Shown here: one piece after another, positions 57,630 to 64,000 of the stretch | Layout: the number at the start of each line of letters is the position of its first letter | Position numbering within the stretch: position 1 is the first letter of the stretch | Source: Ailurus styani | Lineage: Eukaryota; Chordata; Mammalia; Carnivora; Ailuridae | Direction of reading: 5' to 3' | DNA length: 64,000 nt | NCBI GenBank assembly: GCA_002007465.1 | Contig: LNAC01000102.1 | Location: 4,014,147-4,078,146, forward strand | Made by a program: the position numbers and the translations under genes | The notes under the pieces: model-generated | Told to the model about the DNA's origin: nothing | Database searches by the model: none | The model's input: only the letters and a program-made list of their open reading frames with translations

Positions 57630-60600
57630 CTTAAAACATGAAAAAGAAAAAAAATGTAAGAGGCAAGACCTCATTTTTGATATATCATTGTAGTTTTAGT
57701 AACTGTGGTCAATAAGGCAAAACTCTAAGGTGATTAATTCGTTTTAAACACATTATATATATATGTTATATACTAAGTTTTAAACCTTGTCAGATACGTA
57801 AACTGTTTTTCAACTTTTGTTAATACAGAAAATAACATAATATCTAAACATATTTAAGAAAAAAGGATGTACAAAGAGATGAAAGATTCTTGAAAGAGCT
57901 TTATTTAACCATCAACCATTTAAGGATATGTTATTTTAGAATAGTTACGTAAATAGTCTTCAAAGAACAATATAATTTCCTGAAAGTTGTAAAATTTTTA
58001 GTGGTTCCAATTCTGTTACCAGGTGTGATAATTAGCTTCTGAGTAAGAAAAAAAGAATTATTTTAAAGTTGAAACTTTTGCATTAATGCCATATGTTAAA
58101 TATAGCAGCATATGGTTTTGGACGCAAGGAAAGGCCTGGGATTTAAAATCATGGCCTCCAATCAAAAATCCAATGTATTATAGGTCCATCCTTCTCCACA
58201 GCTCATGGAAAATCTAAAAATTATCAGTATCAATTTCTAAGAGTAAAATCAGAAAAATCTTCAACTTAAAATAAGATTCATATCCTAGAATTATTCTTCA
58301 TTATAAAATGAACAAAATATTCCGAGCTAATTGTAAGCAAAATATAGTTTACAAATTCCCCAAGTCCCCATATTAACTCTAATATTCCTACAGCATGAAA
58401 CAAACAAGTAAAATATCAATCCTAGCAAATTAAAAAGAAAGGATATGTGGTTTTACACAGGCAACATTGAAAACTCTTGAATTATAAGCTTATGTGAATA
58501 ACATATTTGAAAATTTACATTTACTATTAAAAAAGGACAAGGATAATATATAAAATAAATTTATGTTGGATAAGTGACCAAAAAACAGTGAGGGAATATT
58601 ACCACCCCATTAAAGTAAATGAAACAAAATATAAATAGGAAAGTTTAACTACAGTCCAACTTATTTAATACATTTATTTCTACTGGAGCTCTATTTCCAG
58701 GAAAAGTAAAATGAAAACAGAAAGTTAGGCATTAATACCTAATACAGCCATTTCTAGCTCTACACTGTTGTACCCAGAAGTGAGAAGAGTTTAGTAGTCT
58801 CTTGTTTTTGTTTTTTTAAACTCACCTGTATAGAGTAAAGAAAAGAGTTAGAAGACAGAGTAGCAGTAGAAGAAACAGGTTTGGTTCTTTCCAATAAACC
58901 AAGGAAGTTAGGAAGAAAACAAAAAACACAAAACAAAACAAAATACATGTATATGCCCATGCTCATTTTTCTTATCCTTGAAGAAACTGCATTTATTATT
59001 ATGATATGATCTCTAATTTAGAAGTCACTGTGCTTCTATAAGATTCCTCAATGTGTTTATTATCAAGTCCTAACCTAGAGGAGCATACATATTAAAAAAA
59101 AAAAAAAAAAAGAAAGGTTCTAAAAAATGGAGAGGGAAGCCATTATTAGTAATTAGGACTTTGTAAAAATGTCAACTTACATTCTTGTTGGACTATTTCA
59201 TTCTTGTACTAGTGCTGTACTAGTGTTCTTAAAATTTTTTTAAAAAGGAAGGAAAAAAGAGAGATTGATTCTGGTATCCATGACCTGATTTAAGACTTCA
59301 AAAACTCTTTCAAAGTGGTGTTTTTCATTAATAATTAAATCTTGCTTATTCCAGGAGCCCATTTTCCCATTTATGGATTATATATGCTTTTGTAGACATT
59401 CATTTTCCCCTACGGTCCTTACAAGTCTTTTCACCTATCCTTAATAAAAAAAAACAAAAACAAAAAAAGGTGAAAATGTAAATAAAACATAAACCAGTAA
59501 ATGTGCTCTTTTAGCAAGTCTCATTGAAGTGAGGGGTGGAGATGGTATAGAGTTATATAGATTTTTTAATTTCTACATTTTATTTTTCCATACTAAGACT
59601 ATCCTCCTCCATTACTATTAGTACATAAACAACCTATCTTTTGAATATGATTTACATTAACATTTGTAGTAGCAGTAAGAAAATAGATTGAAATCATAAT
59701 TTTCTCCCAAACAGTAGCTAATCTAATCAGATATTTTAACAATCTTCATTTATTCTCTTCAGATTAAAAAGTGTGATGTACTTGTTGGCATATCTTAATA
59801 AAGAACTACAAATTATTCAAAATGCAGGTGTGTTTTACTTTTAAAAAAAAGATATACCACTCTCTTCAAGAGGACAGTGTGAATTACCAACTTGTGGCAT
59901 TTCCTTTAATTTCAAATTAAGAGTTGAGTTGTAAAAACCAGGGTGGCTCACCTCATCTGAAGCCTGGCAACTGTGCCAAAACTACACTAAATAAAACTAA
60001 AGGTTTAAAAAAAAGAAAATAAAACCAAAGGTTTGGTTGGAATCTTTTTTTGTTTTGTTTTGTTTTTAATGGTAGTAACCATCTTAGGTGAAGGCTTTCT
60101 TTATGGCTTTGAAGATGTGATTCCTACTGCATGGAGCGTTCTCTTCTAGGTAGTTCATGCAAAAGCTTCTTTAATACTTCTTTGTGAATTCTTCACAGCT
60201 CCCTTCTCTGTAAATAGCACAATGCACGCTGTGTCTACTACACTGTGCTTAACATGTAATTATTTGTTTTTGTGTAATTTATTTGCAATTATTTGTAACT
60301 CATCTTTCTGTCCTCTACCCTAATCAAACTTGAGATTGAAAGCAGGGACTGTGTCACATTCACTACTCTGTAACTAATCCATACCTGGCACGCAGCATAA
60401 AATAACTAGATGATTTTGAAGGAAGAAACTTAGAAAAACTCTCAATGAATTGTTTTTCAATTTCAAAATCTTTTTAATGACACACTGTAGCAAGAATAAG
60501 GAATGTTTATTCTATAAATGAGAGACAAACATAAATAGAATGTGCTAACATGACTTTTCAGTTTTCCTTAGTGCTCCTAAGTTGTTCTTGTCAGGTATTT

Positions 60601-62137
60601 TCACTCAGGAGTGTTTCTCTAAATACAAACTAATTCAGGGGTTTTGTTTGTTTGTTTTTTTAAGAAATATTTTACTAGCAAATGTCATTTCCTCTTAACA
60701 GAATCTAATCTTTTATGCAGATACCAATAACACATATCCAAGGTATAACAGGTGCCAAGACCTAGAATAAAACAAAACGCAAACCAATTTCTAGACTAAA
60801 ATCAGTTTTTTAACACTAACAACGATGAAAGTAGGGATGGAGAGAATAGGTCACACGGCAAATAATTCCAAACTAATAAATAAGCTCAAAAGCAATAATA
60901 ATTTTGGTTTAGAATATATCACTTGATTATAAACCATAAATGAGTATTTCAACATGAACCACATTTTCAGAATATCAAAAAGACAAATCTTTCTCAGCAA
61001 TGGATTCTATCAATGTGATTAGTGTGTGAAAAACAGTGTCTCTTTTTACCTCCCCACTAATCATTCTCCTTTTATTATTCTTATGTTTATGTCATATGTC
61101 GGCTAGAGAGTTTGACTTGTGTATTTTACAGTAAAGGAAGCAAATTTTTTAGTATGTGCAGTAAGTTCTCTTTCTGTCTTCAGAAGTTGAATTTCTCAAA
61201 TATCTAATGTTATGATCTTTTATCTATGATAAAAAAATATATTTAAGCAAAAGAAAGATCTTATCCTAAAGTATGAGAAAGATTTAAGGTTTTTAAGTTA
61301 AAAAATCTATGCTATAGCAAATCTATGTACATAGCAAATATAGCAAGGGTTTCTAAAAGTCAGGACATTTTCTGAATGAGCAACAATCTAGATTGAGATT
61401 TTAAAAAAATGAAGAACGGCATTTAGCATAGATACCCATCTTTAAATTTTACTATTTGTAAAAACATTTTACACAACTATTCATAATGCAAACATTATTT
61501 TATTGCTGGATCCTAAGAATTTCTTAGTCAATTAAAATTGACTCAGAACTGAAATTCAACTGAAACTTCATAACCATTCAAAAATGGTCATGAAAAACCC
61601 ACGCTTAAAACATTAAGCTTTCCCCACTGTTACTTTCATTATTTCAAGGTTCAAGTAATACTTTGATGATCAGTGAGAATATCCAAATCTACTAAAACAC
61701 AAAACTTTCTCAGTTAAAACTAATAATGTGATTTATTTTGTTATTATGAAATCCAATAAATCTTAGAAAGAAAGTAAGCAAGCTAATAATTGTAGTTTTA
61801 CACATCAGAGCTAAACTAACAGCTGAAGATTTCTTCTCAAATGTTTGTACGGTCAATGTTGTAAAATCAGATTAATTTAACTGGAAAATAATGCAATAAA
61901 AAGGCTTTTATTTAAGTCTCTACTTACAGAATGTGATTCATTCAAAAGCAGATATAAAATAATAAAATTCTAAAACATGGATTATTTCAGAGACAGGAAT
62001 ATCTCGTCACAGACAAGAGAAACACAGTAAAGTTCCATAAAGTAAAAAACTGGTTAAAGAAGATTAAAAAAAACAATGCAAAACAATTAAAAAGATGGTG
62101 TGTACACACATTAAACAAAGGCAATTTGAATCCTTAC
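57630..62137 (-). other. SENP6: SENP6 intron (4.5 kb)
   Basis: No SINE or L1 recognised. One L2 end at 60310-60410. Poly-A or A-rich runs occur near 59095-59110 and 59445-59468. Confidence 0.7.
60310..60410 (+). mobile_element. Probable L2 LINE 3' end
   Basis: gaaagcagggactgtgtcac, atacctggcacgcagcataa. Confidence 0.6.
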
Positions 62138-62242
62138 CTTTGGGCTGCTGTTTTTACTAGTGATATCTGTGCATTAGCATGTTGAAACCGTCTACCATGA
62201 ACTACAGTTCCAGAACATATTGATGCATTTTGTGCATTTTCA
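62138..62242 (-). CDS. SENP6: SENP6 exon: [10 protein letters not shown] block
   Basis: This 105-bp exon completes a Ser codon and reads [20 protein letters not shown] then [14 protein letters not shown], ending two bases into Ser. Part of the disordered N-terminal region. [11 protein letters not shown] matches human; the flanks are less conserved. The acceptor is ATCTGCAG and the donor is GTAAGGA. Confidence 0.95.
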
Positions 62243-63326
62243 CTGCAGATGCAAGAGACAAAGAATAATTTGAACAGAGGAAAATTACATATACATACGC
62301 AAAATAAATTCTTTCAAATCTGAACATACACACATACACACACAAAAACCTTCACACTAAGAAAAAATATGTATCTAAGTATATTTACATATCAACCCAA
62401 CCCAATTGACCAAGTTAAATTGTCCATTAGGAGTTTTCCACTTTCTGAATTTGTCTCTGAAATGTTTCCAATATAATTCATGGAAGATACAGGTAGAACA
62501 ACACTGGAATAAGAAAGCAGGAATTTTAAATGAATGTTTTGCACTATAAGATATCTTATAAATTAATTCAGATATATTTTCTCTTTTTCTTCTCTATTAG
62601 TGACTATCCAGATAAAAAGCTTTTAAACCATGAGTATTAGAAAGTTTTCTTATATGCTAAAATAAAAATCAATTGTACTATTGTAGAAGAAAAAAAAAAG
62701 TTAGGAGTCTCAAATTCTACTTCTGACTCTGCTACTGACTTCAAAGTTACTTAGCCTTTATGTACCTCAGTTTTCTATCTATAAACTGACAAAACTGAAA
62801 TGAAAGAGTGATTTTCAACCTTATTTCTGGGAGGGTATAAGAGCCCAATCATATCAGTAACAGTGGTTCCCTATGAGTACCACAAAGGAAAAGTGGGTTA
62901 TATCTAGAAGAGAAGAGGAATAAGACACCTTAAAAAAAAAGAAAAAAAAAAGTTCCTTATTGAGACAATCCTGATAAGTACCTCCTAGAGGAGACAGGAG
63001 CACTCCACCCTCCAGTGCCTTCTACTTCTAATATTATGACCAAGGACTTTACTAATTATATGAGAGCAAATTCGTCTTATGAAATCCTATTCTACTGAAA
63101 CTTTTTTTGTAATACTTTTATTCAGAACCAAGAAATCACTGCAATCAACCCTAATCCCAGGATTCAAAGCAAAGAATCCACACACTGGAACAACTCAACC
63201 TCTTGGCGCTGCTAATAAAGTGGAAAGAAAAGGTGCAGTTTGGGTCAACTGGCCACAAAGGTAGTTAATTTTTGGTGTCAAACACTTTGATCTTCTCTGT
63301 AGGAATGTGTAGTTAAGTGCCTATAC
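62243..63326 (-). other. SENP6: SENP6 intron (1.1 kb)
   Basis: Contains a MIR fragment (62700-62800) and a short CA-rich run near 62326-62345. Nothing else recognised. Confidence 0.7.
62700..62800 (+). mobile_element. MIR fragment, sense
   Basis: aattctacttctgactctgc, acttagcctttatgtacctc, agttttctatctataaactg. Confidence 0.75.
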
Positions 63327-63469
63327 CTCAATTTCTTATTGCTGCTCAACATGTTAAGTCCAATTGGGTTGCCTTTCAAAGGTTTTAAACTTTCAGCCTT
63401 GTTTCGTCTTGCACATGTCTTCCAGGGATCACCAGAACTGGTAGAAACAATTTCAGATTGACGATTTAA
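63327..63469 (-). CDS. SENP6: SENP6 exon: most 5' coding exon visible
   Basis: This 143-bp exon starts in phase 0 and reads [40 protein letters not shown] and LSSNKKL, ending two bases into Ser. [10 protein letters not shown] and the LNRxSEIV start match human SENP6 near residue 70. The segment [13 protein letters not shown] is less conserved and one residue shorter than the human one as I remember it. The acceptor is CTTTTTACAG and the donor is GTATAGG. Upstream exons, with the start codon, lie beyond 64000. Confidence 0.95.
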
Positions 63470-64000
63470 CTGTAAAAAGATCCATAAATGTTGCAGAGTC
63501 AATGAACCCCATAACATGATTGTTATTTTGAAAAATAACAGGTAATTTTCTAGTTAAGATAACTAAAAAAGCTACAAAAATTGTACCAGCTATTGGAGAT
63601 GGGAGAGAGGGATGACAGTGGCATGAATTTAAGAATAATTCAACTGTAATACCTTTTTTTCCCCTAAGGATAACACCAATATGTAGGAACATGGATGTTT
63701 ACAATATTATTTCCTTTTCATTTAAAAGTCTCCAAAAGAGAAAAACAGAGGACCTGAGGGTATCTTAGAATAGCTCTTTCCTGAGAGTAACAAAAAATAT
63801 TTCCCCTGTTGCTGCTATCTCTAGGACAAGTACAGTCAAATATGGCAATAAGTTACCATTTCAACTTGTACAAGGAGTTTGGCCTTAACATCAAAGTTTC
63901 TATACACAGAAAGTGAAATGTCTTGATACTTTCATAGTTGCAAATGATCATACAAACACATCAATAACAATCACTTTGAGGGGATCAGAGTATGACAACA
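63470..64000 (-). other. SENP6: SENP6 intron 5' of first visible exon (partial)
   Basis: No coding block or repeat recognised. It runs off the window towards the gene start. Confidence 0.65.

Larger units (their letters stand above)
848..63469 (-). other. SENP6: SENP6 gene body (internal part, 15 coding exons)
   Basis: SENP6 is a nuclear cysteine protease (family C48) that trims poly-SUMO-2/3 chains from proteins. Fifteen minus-strand exons, each bounded by AG and GT, join in consistent phase and give one uninterrupted reading frame equivalent to about human residues 70-763. Recognisable blocks in order are [109 protein letters not shown] and [16 protein letters not shown]. No stop or frameshift interrupts the exons, so the gene looks functional. 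The start codon, promoter, catalytic triad and 3' UTR are all outside the window. Identification rests on remembered human protein sequence, so residue numbers are approximate. Confidence 0.97.

Overview
The window is mammalian nuclear DNA from a carnivore, most likely a mustelid (mink, ferret, marten or otter group). The main clue is about 35 copies of a Lys-tRNA-derived CAN-SINE with a GGGCGCCTGGGTGGCTCAG head and an AAATAAATAAAATCTTT tail. Many have the GTGGGTTAAAGCC variant that I associate with mustelids, which is a judgement from memory and not a search. The DNA is AT-rich, with long introns and no prokaryotic features.

The only gene I can support is SENP6, a SUMO-specific protease of the C48 (Ulp/SENP) family. 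It lies on the minus strand across the whole window. Fifteen consecutive internal coding exons are visible, running 5' to 3' from 63469 down to 848. All have AG/GT boundaries and their reading phases join without a break, giving 695 codons plus 2 bases. They match about residues 70 to 763 of human SENP6, by my memory of the human protein. The first exons, which encode the acidic N-terminus, lie beyond 64000. The exons with the catalytic His, Asp and Cys lie before position 1; the last visible exon stops just before the His codon. The window therefore covers the regulatory N-terminal half, with its SUMO-interaction motifs and acidic stretches, and the first part of the protease fold.

Layout by region: 1-2 kb holds two catalytic-domain exons. 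2-12.5 kb is a 10.6-kb intron packed with nested L1 and SINE copies. 12.5-16.3 kb holds five clustered exons. 16.3-37 kb has four exons separated by introns rich in SINEs, L1, MIR and L2, plus an MLT1-like LTR. 37-48.5 kb is one intron with an internally deleted L1 and many SINEs. 48.5-64 kb holds the four most 5' exons in SINE-poor introns.

The most interesting coding observations are an in-frame 30-codon upstream extension of the exon at 31054 that encodes a zinc-ribbon-like motif, and a 21-nt microexon at 57609 with a tandem NAGNAG acceptor. Several short N runs sit between near-identical direct repeats or inside young SINEs. These look like unresolved haplotypes or collapsed repeats and not biology. 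I found no new biological system; outside SENP6 the window is ordinary repeat-rich intron.
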